The notes under the pieces: generated by a model
Told to the model about the DNA's origin: nothing
The model's database searches: none
Seen by the model: only the letters and a program-made list of their open reading frames with translations
DNA from: Eubacteriales bacterium
GTDB lineage: Bacteria > Bacillota_A > Clostridia > Lachnospirales > Lachnospiraceae
NCBI GenBank assembly: GCA_030527765.1
Contig: JAUNAE010000208.1
Location: forward strand, 1 to 6,740
Direction of reading: 5' to 3'
Length of the DNA stretch: 6,740 nucleotides
Translations under genes and position numbers: made by a program
In this document: one piece after another, positions 1 to 5,400 of the stretch
Layout of the letters: each line of letters starts with the position of its first letter
Numbering within the stretch: the stretch's first letter is position 1

Positions 1-2
1 AT

Positions 3-551
3 GAAGTCATCGGTGCATTAAAAACATTTGCAGACCAGAAAGGTGTTTGTGTACTGCTTGTACATCATACAAGAAAGACACCTGCTGGGGATCAGTTCGA
101 TATGATTTCCGGAACAACCGGATTATTAGGCTGTGCAGATGGTGCATTTCTGATGAGAAAGCAAAAAAGAACAGATTCCAGTGCCACGCTTGATGTGGTT
201 GGAAGAGATCAGGCAGAACAGACACTTTATCTTACAAAGAATACCGATAATCTTACTTGGATGCTGGACCATGCCGAAACGGAAGTATGGAAGGAACCGA
301 GTGATCCAATCATAGATGCAGTCGTTCAATTCATTCATCCAGAATTACCTGAATGGACAGGAACAGCTACAGAGCTGGCAGAGAAGCTGTCGCTAAATTG
401 TGCCGCAAATGCACTGTCTCGAAGACTGAATGTAAAGGCCGGGAAGCTTTTGTCCGAGCACAATATCATCTATAGAAATGTTCACAGTCGTACCGGCAGC
501 GTGATTGAGTTAAAACTGGAGATTCCGGAGCAGGCACAGGACGCAGAATAA
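3..551 (+). CDS. RepA-like AAA family ATPase, C-terminal part (5' end outside the window)
   Basis: The reading frame is open from the left edge and gives 182 residues ending at TAA 549-551; the Walker A region lies upstream, outside the window. What remains looks like the second half of a RecA-fold AAA_25/RepA-type ATPase. A hydrophobic strand ends in VLLVHHTRK, followed by an SGTTGLLGCAD segment and then VVGRD, matching the HHtrK, isGs and GRD pattern of RepA-type hexameric helicases and related ATPases. The last 80 or so residues look like a winged-helix domain (an ATELAEKLSL-type helix, then a recognition-like helix), suggesting DNA binding. Such genes commonly sit beside relaxases in clostridial elements and probably act in element replication. 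The ATG at 102 is internal and is not the true start. Family assignment is good; the exact role is inferred. Confidence 0.85.
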   Translation, partial: EVIGALKTFADQKGVCVLLVHHTRKTPAGDQFDMISGTTGLLGCADGAFLMRKQKRTDSSATLDVVGRDQAEQTLYLTKNTDNLTWMLDHAETEVWKEPSDPIIDAVVQFIHPELPEWTGTATELAEKLSLNCAANALSRRLNVKAGKLLSEHNIIYRNVHSRTGSVIELKLEIPEQAQDAE

Positions 552-567
552 TACAAAGTTTGATTCC

Positions 568-646
568 GTGACGATGTGACGATTGTGACGATAAAAATAA
601 GACAGGGTGTGTCTTTAAAATATCGTCACATCGTCACAACCGTCAC
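568..646. repeat. Nested dyad of six GTGACG(A) repeats around a hairpin
   Basis: Three direct copies of GTGACGA start at 568, 576 and 585. Three inverted copies lie at 623-629, 631-637 and 640-646, the last with one changed base. The two 26-base arms (568-593 and 621-646) are near reverse complements, needing only a one-base shift in the middle. A second dyad, AAGACA (599-604) with TGTCTT (610-615) around GGGTG, has exactly the same centre at about position 607. Repeats spaced 8-9 bases look like iterons bound by a Rep or relaxosome protein, or like a cruciform-forming site. The location between a RepA-like gene and mobC fits an origin of replication or part of oriT. The structure is seen directly; the function is inferred. 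Confidence 0.7.
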
Positions 647-647
647 A

Positions 648-743
648 AAGGGGTCCATGAAACGTCGCCCCCTTAATGAAAATAGGTATGTCGAATTTCA
701 CGACGCACCTCATTCAAAGGGTATCGTAAAACGCGCTACCCTT
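648..743 (+). other. Candidate oriT: three consecutive hairpins upstream of mobC
   Basis: Three inverted repeats follow one another. The first is AAGGGG (648-653) with CCCCTT (669-674). The second is AGGT plus GTCG (684-687, 690-693) with CGAC plus ACCT (701-704, 707-710). The third is AAGGGTA (717-723) with TACCCTT (737-743), with CGT/ACG nested inside around an AAA loop. Non-coding, hairpin-rich DNA immediately upstream of relaxosome genes is where oriT usually lies in mobilizable Firmicute elements. No experimentally known nic sequence is recognised, so both the nick position and the strand are unknown. The ORF readable through this stretch crosses all the repeats and has no ribosome binding site, so it is taken as non-coding. 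Confidence 0.45.
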
Positions 744-749
744 CACAGA

Positions 750-755
750 AAGGAG
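750..755 (+). promoter_or_regulatory. Ribosome binding site that fixes the TTG start of mobC
   Basis: AAGGAG lies 7 bases before the TTG at 763-765. No in-frame ATG lies near it, so this site decides the start of mobC. It sits just 3' of the last hairpin of the candidate oriT. Confidence 0.8.
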
Positions 756-762
756 AAATCTA

Positions 763-1107
763 TTGAGTCTTACAAGAAACAAACAATTTAATTTGAAGCT
801 CACTGAACATGAGTGGGAAATGATACAGAAGAAAATGGAACAGTGTGGAATCCACAACATGAGCGCCTATCTGCGTAAAATCGCCATAGATGGAATGATC
901 TTCAATATCGATATGACAGAAATCAAAGAGATGTTAAGACTACAAGCTCGTACTTCTGCCAATGTGAATCAGATTGCGAAACGTTGCAATGAAACCTGTA
1001 ATCTTTATGAAGAAGATGTAAAGGAATTGCAGGAAGGATATGAGGAACAGACGGAACAGATGAAGAAGTTGGTGGAGCAGGTTGCAACGCTGCGGGGGTG
1101 CTTCTGA
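763..1107 (+). CDS. mobC: MobC-family relaxosome accessory protein
   Basis: This 114-residue protein is expected to bind oriT and help the relaxase open the DNA for nicking. Residues 1-45 fit a ribbon-helix-helix DNA-binding fold: a basic strand (RNKQFNLKLTEHEW), then helices including NMSAYLRKIAIDG. Residues near 65-75 contain NVNQIAKRCN, the N-x-NQIAr-x-N signature of the MobC/BacA family. A charged, Glu-rich helical tail, probably a coiled coil, ends the protein. Translation starts at TTG behind a strong AAGGAG. The stop TGA at 1105-1107 overlaps the ATG of the relaxase, so the two are probably coupled and made in set proportion. Length and motifs are normal for the family. Confidence 0.92.
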   Translation: MSLTRNKQFNLKLTEHEWEMIQKKMEQCGIHNMSAYLRKIAIDGMIFNIDMTEIKEMLRLQARTSANVNQIAKRCNETCNLYEEDVKELQEGYEEQTEQMKKLVEQVATLRGCF

Positions 1108-2507
1108 TGGCTACGACAACAATCATTCCTATGCATATGAATAAGGGACGGTCATTGCGACAGTCCCTCTCCGCAAGAACAGATTATGTGATGAATCCGG
1201 AAAAGACAAATGAGCGTGAATTAGTTAGCTCCTATGAGTGCTCACCGGAGACGGTTGATACGGAATTTCTGCTTGCAAAACAGGAATATCAGCATATCAC
1301 CGGACGAGAGCCAAAGCGTGGGAAAGATGTGATTGCCTATCAGATCCGGCAGGCATTTTATCCGGGAGAGATTACACCGGAGGAAGCGAATAAACTGGGC
1401 TACGAGCTGGCAATGCAATTTACAAAAGGACAGCATCAGTTCATTGTGGCTACACATATTGACAAGGCACATGTGCATAATCATATCGTGTTTAATTCAA
1501 CGACTCTGGACTGCACGCATAAGTTCAATAATTATAATGATTCTGCAGATACTGTCAGAGATATCAGTGATCGGCTTTGCCTGGAATATGGTTACTCCAT
1601 TATTGAAGAACCGGCAGAAAAAGGAAAAGAGTATGCAGAGTGGAATGCGGAAAAATCCGGCTCAAGCTGGAAGCAAAAACTCAAAAATCATATCAATGAT
1701 CAAGTTGACGGATGTACGGATTTTGATCAATTTCTTCAACGTATGGAGAAACTTGGATACGAGATCAAGCGTGGGAAGTATATTGCATTCCGTGCACCGG
1801 ATCAGAAGCGATTCACCCGTGCAAAAACACTCGGTGATGAATTTACAGAAGAAGCAATCAGGCTGAAGATTTCAAAGCAGATTTCGGTAAAGAAATCGAC
1901 ATATCGGAGAACCTGGCATTATCAGGAACCGAGCATTCCGAAGCTCATCGATATTCAGAAAAAGCTGGAAGATGGTAAAGGTGCCGGATATGAACAGTGG
2001 GCAAAAATCTTCAATCTGAAAGCCTTCGCCTCATCGGTGCTTGAAGCTCATCAGATGGAGCTGTATGACATCGAAGAAATTGCGGAGCACACCCAAAAGC
2101 TGACAGATGATTTCTATGCTCTATCTGATCAAATGAAAGAGGTAGAGGAGCAGATGCGACAGAATAAAAATTTAAAATCTGCCATCATCAACTATGGAAA
2201 AACAAATCGGATTTATAAGCAGTATAAGGCATCCGGCAAGTCAAAAGAATTCTATGAAAAGCATCGTGAAGAGCTGGAACGGCACCGTGCTGCTAAGAAG
2301 ATATTTGATCAATATGCATTGAAGGATTTACCTTCAGTGAAGGCGTTGGATGAACGGTTCAGAGGATTAGAACAGCAAAGAAAAAGTATGTATGAAGACT
2401 ACAAAACGAAACGAACTGAAATGCAGAAGTGGCAGAACATCCAATCTAATTTGGAGTACGGATTCCGCAAAGCGGAGAAAGAAAAGCATCACGCTCTTGA
2501 GCGGTGA
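1107..2507 (+). CDS. MobP-type relaxase / mobilization nuclease
   Basis: This 466-residue relaxase is expected to cut one strand at oriT by forming a 5'-phosphotyrosyl bond and to pilot the strand into the recipient. Near the N-terminus, SLSARTDYVMNPEKT gives Tyr27 as the likely nucleophile. THIDKAHVHNHIVF holds the metal-binding histidines His117, His122, His124 and His126, with Asp119, the HxDxxHxHNH pattern of relaxase family PF03432. A conserved-looking segment near residues 205-245 (LEKLGYEIKRG-type) matches the extended relaxase region. From about residue 325 the sequence is charged and helical, probably a coiled coil. The start ATG at 1107 overlaps the mobC stop (TGATG) with a G-rich weak ribosome site before it. 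A GTG at 1098 is in frame but less convincing. No separate TraG-like coupling protein is seen here. Confidence 0.93.
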   Translation: MATTTIIPMHMNKGRSLRQSLSARTDYVMNPEKTNERELVSSYECSPETVDTEFLLAKQEYQHITGREPKRGKDVIAYQIRQAFYPGEITPEEANKLGYELAMQFTKGQHQFIVATHIDKAHVHNHIVFNSTTLDCTHKFNNYNDSADTVRDISDRLCLEYGYSIIEEPAEKGKEYAEWNAEKSGSSWKQKLKNHINDQVDGCTDFDQFLQRMEKLGYEIKRGKYIAFRAPDQKRFTRAKTLGDEFTEEAIRLKISKQISVKKSTYRRTWHYQEPSIPKLIDIQKKLEDGKGAGYEQWAKIFNLKAFASSVLEAHQMELYDIEEIAEHTQKLTDDFYALSDQMKEVEEQMRQNKNLKSAIINYGKTNRIYKQYKASGKSKEFYEKHREELERHRAAKKIFDQYALKDLPSVKALDERFRGLEQQRKSMYEDYKTKRTEMQKWQNIQSNLEYGFRKAEKEKHHALER

Positions 2508-2517
2508 TGGAACTGAA

Positions 2518-2613
2518 AACTTGCAAGTTCGACAGGGGTTTGGGGATGCACCAACAAGCGGAAAGTATATATCTTTCCATTGCTTGCTAAATCAGTCAGA
2601 ACCCCTGTAGAAC
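2518..2613 (+). ncRNA. Candidate structured RNA between the relaxase and tnpV
   Basis: Several pairings nest consistently. The outer stem joins GTTC (2527-2530) and ACAGGGGTT (2532-2540) with AACCCCTGT (2600-2608) and GAAC (2610-2613), 13 pairs with one G-A mismatch. Inside are a short hairpin, TTGG (2540-2543) with CCAA (2551-2554), sharing one base with the outer stem, and a longer hairpin. The longer one pairs CAAGC and GGAAAG (2555-2565) with CTTTCC (2573-2578) and GCTTG (2582-2586), with an ATT bulge and a TATATAT loop. A 12-base palindrome (AACTTGCAAGTT, 2518-2529) lies at the 5' edge. There is no T-run afterwards, so it is not a simple terminator. It could be an RNA element affecting tnpV or relaxase mRNA, or a DNA site acting as folded single strand. 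No known RNA family is recognised. Confidence 0.45.
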
Positions 2614-2659
2614 AGGCTTAAAACAACGAAAAATGAACAGAAAAAAGGAGACAGCGATT

Positions 2660-3037
2660 ATGACAGAAATGAAGAAACATGTGACGGTGAACGGTATTCA
2701 TTACACTCTTTGCGGCGATTACTACATTCCGGATATATCACTCGTGGAGGCGAAAGACAGACCGCTTGGAAAGTATGGCTCCATGCGCAGAGCGTATCTG
2801 AAGGAACACAATACTCTGCTCTACAATCAGTTGGTGCTGTCCGGTAGATTATTTGCGCATCTGTATGAGATTGATGATACAGCTCATAGGAGAATGGAAG
2901 ACTTTATTACAGAAGCTGTTGCAATAGATACAGCAATTCCTGACAAGAAAACAGATCCTATGGGCTGGGTACAGCACATGAATATGATTAAGACGCAGGC
3001 AGAAGAAATTGTATTTTCAGAGTTGATTTACAACTGA
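2660..3037 (+). CDS. tnpV: TnpV family transposon-encoded protein
   Basis: This 125-residue protein matches the TnpV family first named from the clostridial mobilizable transposon Tn4451. Recognisable parts are an aromatic GIHYTLCGDYYIPD segment near the start, then LGKYGSMRRAYLKEHNTLLYNQLVLSGRLFAHL as two consecutive family stretches. The C-terminal WVQHMNMIKTQAEEIVFSELIYN helix is also typical. The biochemical role of TnpV is not established; it is a hallmark of clostridial mobile elements and has no known catalytic motif. The start at 2660 is chosen because AAAGGAG (2644-2650) stands 9 bases before it. An in-frame ATG at 2633 would add 9 residues but has no good site in front. An intrinsic terminator begins 17 bases after the stop. 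Confidence 0.9.
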   Translation: MTEMKKHVTVNGIHYTLCGDYYIPDISLVEAKDRPLGKYGSMRRAYLKEHNTLLYNQLVLSGRLFAHLYEIDDTAHRRMEDFITEAVAIDTAIPDKKTDPMGWVQHMNMIKTQAEEIVFSELIYN

Positions 3038-3054
3038 ATAAGCATGAATTACTT

Positions 3055-3086
3055 GGGTGAGTCAAATGGTTGATTCACCCATTTTT
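3055..3086 (+). terminator. Intrinsic terminator after tnpV
   Basis: GGGTGAGTCAA (3055-3065) pairs with TTGATTCACCC (3070-3080) in an 11-pair stem with one G-U pair and a four-base ATGG loop. The run TTTTT at 3082-3086 follows one base later. It ends the mobilization transcript and insulates the downstream cargo operon. Confidence 0.9.
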
Positions 3087-3108
3087 ACGTGAATAACCTT
3101 GTAAATTG

Positions 3109-3154
3109 AACGATTGAGAAAGTCAATTGCTCGTTGATGTAAAAGACTTAAAGT
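3109..3154. promoter_or_regulatory. Possible operator repeats over the cargo promoter
   Basis: An imperfect inverted repeat pairs AACGATTGA (3109-3117) with TCAA (3123-3126) and TCGTT (3131-3135), with a four-base bulge; its right end overlaps the -35 box. A second, perfect odd palindrome, ACTTAAAGT (3146-3154), lies between the -35 and -10 boxes. With the preceding G it reads GACTTAAAGT, close to the GACT-N3-AGTC pattern of boxes bound by restriction-modification controller proteins. Another GACT occurs at 3163-3166. A regulator binding here would compete with RNA polymerase. Autoregulation by the next gene is an inference. Confidence 0.35.
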
Positions 3155-3162
3155 GATATAAT
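3134..3162 (+). promoter_or_regulatory. Sigma-A type promoter of the cargo operon
   Basis: TTGATG at 3134-3139 and TATAAT at 3157-3162 are separated by exactly 17 bases. TG at 3154-3155 makes an extended -10 element. Transcription should start near 3169, giving a leader of about 40 bases before the ATG at 3210. The placement just after a terminator and just before the regulator gene supports it. Confidence 0.82.
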
Positions 3163-3196
3163 GACTGAAAAGGTTGCTGTTATATTTTTGGCACGC

Positions 3197-3202
3197 GGGA
3201 GG
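3197..3202 (+). promoter_or_regulatory. Ribosome binding site of the XRE regulator, partly in a short hairpin
   Basis: GGGAGG stands 7 bases before the ATG at 3210 and decides that start over an upstream in-frame TTG at 3174. GGAG (3198-3201) could pair with CTCC (3205-3208) around a three-base loop, which may lower initiation. The hairpin is only four pairs long. Confidence 0.7.
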
Positions 3203-3209
3203 CACTCCT

Positions 3210-3419
3210 ATGACCGTGAGTTATAAGAAATTATGGAAGATGCTCATTGATCTTGATATGAGCAAAACAGAATTAATTCAGAAATCAAAAGTAACAACCA
3301 ATCAGGTTGCGCGCATGGGGAAATGCGAAGATGTTCGTGTGGAGACTCTGGCAAAAATTTGTACAGTCTTGGGTTGTACCTTTGATGATATAGCGGAAAT
3401 AATTCCGGATGAAAAATGA
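3210..3419 (+). CDS. Small XRE/Cro-type helix-turn-helix regulator (controller-like)
   Basis: This 69-residue protein is almost entirely one helix-turn-helix domain of the XRE family. The helices are recognisable as YKKLWKMLIDLDMSKTEL, then IQKSKVTTNQVARMGKC for the turn and recognition helix. VRVETLAKICTVLGCTFDDI follows, the typical fourth and fifth helices. It has no extra sensor or dimerization domain, like many stand-alone regulators in Firmicutes and like C (controller) proteins of restriction-modification systems. It is the first gene after a consensus promoter carrying inverted repeats. It overlaps the methyltransferase ATG by 11 bases. The likely job is to tune expression of the operon; whether it activates or represses cannot be read from the sequence. 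The start was chosen from GGGAGG at 3197-3202. Confidence 0.88.
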   Translation: MTVSYKKLWKMLIDLDMSKTELIQKSKVTTNQVARMGKCEDVRVETLAKICTVLGCTFDDIAEIIPDEK

Positions 3420-5400
3420 TGCAGGGTTTATTAAGGAAGAGGTGGTTTCGTTGATCGTTGGTATTCAAAACGAAATATTGAAAATACAATCGAGGGGTCT
3501 TCTGAAACGCCTGTTGGAAGATAAGACGACAAAAACGAATGTGATCTGGGGAACGGATGTTTATAAATCTCTGGGACGTGAATATGAGCGTGACCAGGAG
3601 ATCAAAGAAGCCTTGATTACAGGTCTACATTCCGGAGTGATTAAGAATCGAGCGCGGAAAGAGCTGGAGCAACAAAATGAGAGGACCAGGCAGCACGCAG
3701 AGGTGTTTACTCCTCTTTGGATCTGTAAAAAAATGAATGATGCCGCGGAGGAAAGCTGGTTCTACAAAAGCAACCCACATCCATTTGACAGCGAGGAGAA
3801 AATAGAATTCCTTAAAAGTAAAAAGTGGACACACTATGTAGATGCAAGGCGGTTGGAGATCACTTGCGGGGAAGCTCCTTATCTGGTCAGCAGGTACGAT
3901 GTGGCAACCGGAGAAAGCATTCCGATTCAGAATAGAGTCGGTATTCTTGATCGAAAACTGAGAGTGGTAAAGGAAAACACTTCCGATGAATCTGAATGGA
4001 TGAAATGGGCGACTCGAGCATTCCAGGCGACCTATGGTTATGAATTTCAGGGAGATAATCTGCTGATTGCCAGAGTGAATCTTCTCATGACATTCGAAGA
4101 ATATATGGTGGATCGTTGGAACAGAAAGCCCACCTTGGAAGAATATCGAACCATTGCAAATATCATCGCTTGGAATATCTGGCAGATGGATGGACTCACC
4201 GGAACGTTGCCGTATTGTAAGGCAGTGGAAGATCACTATCAGTTAACGCTATTTGACCTGTTCGGTGATTCAGAAAAGGAAGAAGAAAACAAACAGCCAA
4301 GCAGCCGTATCTATGATTGGCGTAGAGATAATAGCTTTGAGTTTAACAAGCTCAAGGAGGGAGGGGCACATACTATGAAATTTGACTTTATCATCGGTAA
4401 TCCACCGTATCAGGAAGTGACGGAGTCTGAGTCAACAAGAATGCCTCCTATTTATGATAAATTCATGGATGAAGCAGGTAAAGTTTCCGATGTTGTTGAA
4501 TTAATAACGCCTGCACGATTCCTGTTTAATGCTGGACAGACACCGAAGGCATGGAATGAAAAGATGCTTCATGATCCCCACTTTAAGGTTTTATTTTATG
4601 AGCAAGATGCATCGAAAATATTTCCTAATACTGATATAAAAGGCGGTGTTGCCATATCTTATAGGAATTCGAATGAACAGTTTAGACCAATCGAGGTTTT
4701 CGTTCCATATGCGGAACTCAGAAGGATTAAGGATAAGGCAGGAGCTGGGAGCCTTGAGGATAGCTTGACTTATATTGCAGATAGTTCAAATGTCTATGAC
4801 TTACACAATATTTATGCAGATCATCCGGATTATACAAAGTATATTGGAGATGGCGGACGTCATAGCCAGCTGAAAACGAATGTGCTGAACATCAATCCGA
4901 TTTTTACGAATGAACCTACTGAGGATGATGATTATGCCGTATATGGGTTGATAAACAAAAAGCGCGGTAAGAAGTACTGCCATCGTCGCTATCTGAAATC
5001 AAACCATAAGAGCCTTTTTAAGTACAAAGTACTTGTTCCAAAGGCGACTGGATCAGGAAAATTCGGCGATACATTTTCAGAGATGATCATTATTAGACCC
5101 AATGAGGCCTTTACTCAGACTTACATCTCGATAGGGATGTTTGAAACGGAAATCGAAGCAAGAAATCTGGAAAGATATTTGAAAACTAAATTTGCCAGAG
5201 CGTTACTGTTCGTATTGAAGGTGACTCAAGATAATTTGCCTTCTGTTTGGCGATATGTTCCTATTCAGAATTTCACTGTTTCTTCCGATATCGACTGGTC
5301 TAAGTCAATTTCCGAAATCGACCAACAGCTCTATGCCAAATACGGCTTGAGCAAAGAAGAAATTGATTTTATCGAATCCCATGTAAAGGAGATGGAGTGA
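3409..5400 (+). CDS. Eco57I-class N6-adenine DNA methyltransferase of a restriction-modification system
   Basis: This protein of up to 663 residues is expected to transfer methyl groups from S-adenosylmethionine to adenine N6 in a specific DNA site. Residues 96-102 (HAEVFTP) resemble motif X of these enzymes. LEITCGEAPYLVSRYD at 149-164 is the likely SAM-binding motif I, in an unusual form with CGEAPY where CGxGxF is common. NPPY at 331-334 is the catalytic motif IV. The following ITPARFLF (about 365) and IKGGVAISY (about 408) stretches are typical of the Eco57I methylase family. The C-terminal third probably recognises the target. No nuclease motif is seen. The ATG at 3409 has a poor ribosome site. 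TTG at 3451, with AAGGAAGAGG before it, is an in-frame alternative giving 649 residues. A second strong internal start lies at 4375. The stop overlaps the next gene. Confidence 0.9.
   Translation: MKNDAGFIKEEVVSLIVGIQNEILKIQSRGLLKRLLEDKTTKTNVIWGTDVYKSLGREYERDQEIKEALITGLHSGVIKNRARKELEQQNERTRQHAEVFTPLWICKKMNDAAEESWFYKSNPHPFDSEEKIEFLKSKKWTHYVDARRLEITCGEAPYLVSRYDVATGESIPIQNRVGILDRKLRVVKENTSDESEWMKWATRAFQATYGYEFQGDNLLIARVNLLMTFEEYMVDRWNRKPTLEEYRTIANIIAWNIWQMDGLTGTLPYCKAVEDHYQLTLFDLFGDSEKEEENKQPSSRIYDWRRDNSFEFNKLKEGGAHTMKFDFIIGNPPYQEVTESESTRMPPIYDKFMDEAGKVSDVVELITPARFLFNAGQTPKAWNEKMLHDPHFKVLFYEQDASKIFPNTDIKGGVAISYRNSNEQFRPIEVFVPYAELRRIKDKAGAGSLEDSLTYIADSSNVYDLHNIYADHPDYTKYIGDGGRHSQLKTNVLNINPIFTNEPTEDDDYAVYGLINKKRGKKYCHRRYLKSNHKSLFKYKVLVPKATGSGKFGDTFSEMIIIRPNEAFTQTYISIGMFETEIEARNLERYLKTKFARALLFVLKVTQDNLPSVWRYVPIQNFTVSSDIDWSKSISEIDQQLYAKYGLSKEEIDFIESHVKEME
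3433..3453 (+). promoter_or_regulatory. Alternative ribosome binding site and TTG start for the methyltransferase
   Basis: AAGGAAGAGG (3433-3442) ends 8 bases before the in-frame TTG at 3451-3453, residue 15 of the longest form. The upstream ATG at 3409 has only a weak GCGGA 11 bases away and would rely on coupling to the regulator gene it overlaps. Which start is used cannot be settled from this sequence alone. Confidence 0.45.
4354..4377 (+). promoter_or_regulatory. Strong internal ribosome binding site and ATG inside the methyltransferase gene
   Basis: AAGGAGG (4354-4360) runs into GGGAGGGG (4359-4366), and an in-frame ATG follows at 4375-4377, residue 323. Spacing from the second G-rich site is 8-10 bases. 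This is the best Shine-Dalgarno match in the whole gene. It would start a 341-residue product just eight residues before NPPY. It could be functional, a relic of an ancestral two-gene arrangement, or chance coding for KEGG. Confidence 0.45.
5385..5391 (+). promoter_or_regulatory. Ribosome binding site of the GIY-YIG/helicase gene
   Basis: AAAGGAG lies inside the last codons of the methyltransferase gene, 8 bases before the ATG at 5400. The stop and start overlap as TGATG (5398-5402), so translation is probably both coupled and independently initiated. Confidence 0.8.

Larger units (their letters stand above)
1..3037 (+). mobile_element. Mobilization module of an integrative or mobilizable element (partial)
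   Basis: A RepA-like ATPase, a structured non-coding region, mobC, a relaxase and tnpV lie in one direction with short gaps or overlaps. This set is characteristic of mobilizable or conjugative elements of Clostridia. MobC and the relaxase would nick and lead DNA transfer, and the ATPase probably serves element replication or maintenance. No integrase, recombinase, terminal repeat or attachment site is visible, so the ends and the type of element cannot be set. The terminator after tnpV separates this module from the downstream cargo operon, which probably lies in the same element. Confidence 0.75.

Noticed and set aside
1..21. Gene start at the ATG at position 1
   Set aside because: That frame stops at TAA 19-21; the ATPase reads in a different frame from the left edge.
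568..646. CRISPR-like array
   Set aside because: The repeats are only seven bases, separated by one or two bases and inverted around a centre; there are no spacers.
576..791. Open reading frame of 71 codons between the ATPase gene and mobC
   Set aside because: It crosses the GTGACGA dyad and the hairpins, has no ribosome binding site, overlaps the start of mobC and resembles no known protein.
1333..1866. 177-codon + strand frame inside the relaxase
   Set aside because: It lies wholly within the relaxase, which has clear catalytic motifs, and its product is low-complexity shadow sequence.
2392..2610. Open reading frame of 72 codons overlapping the relaxase end and the following gap
   Set aside because: Its first half is a shadow of the relaxase and its second half reads through the stems of the structured element. 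It has no ribosome binding site at its start. A conserved peptide here would more likely reflect conservation of the fold.
2510..2620. Hammerhead or similar self-cleaving ribozyme
   Set aside because: No CUGAUGA core with a matching GAAA and three-stem layout was found; the fold seen does not match a ribozyme core I can recognise.
3625..4236. 203-codon minus-strand frame opposite the methyltransferase
   Set aside because: It is antisense to a gene with clear motifs, and its Cys/His/Phe-rich product is typical of an antisense shadow.
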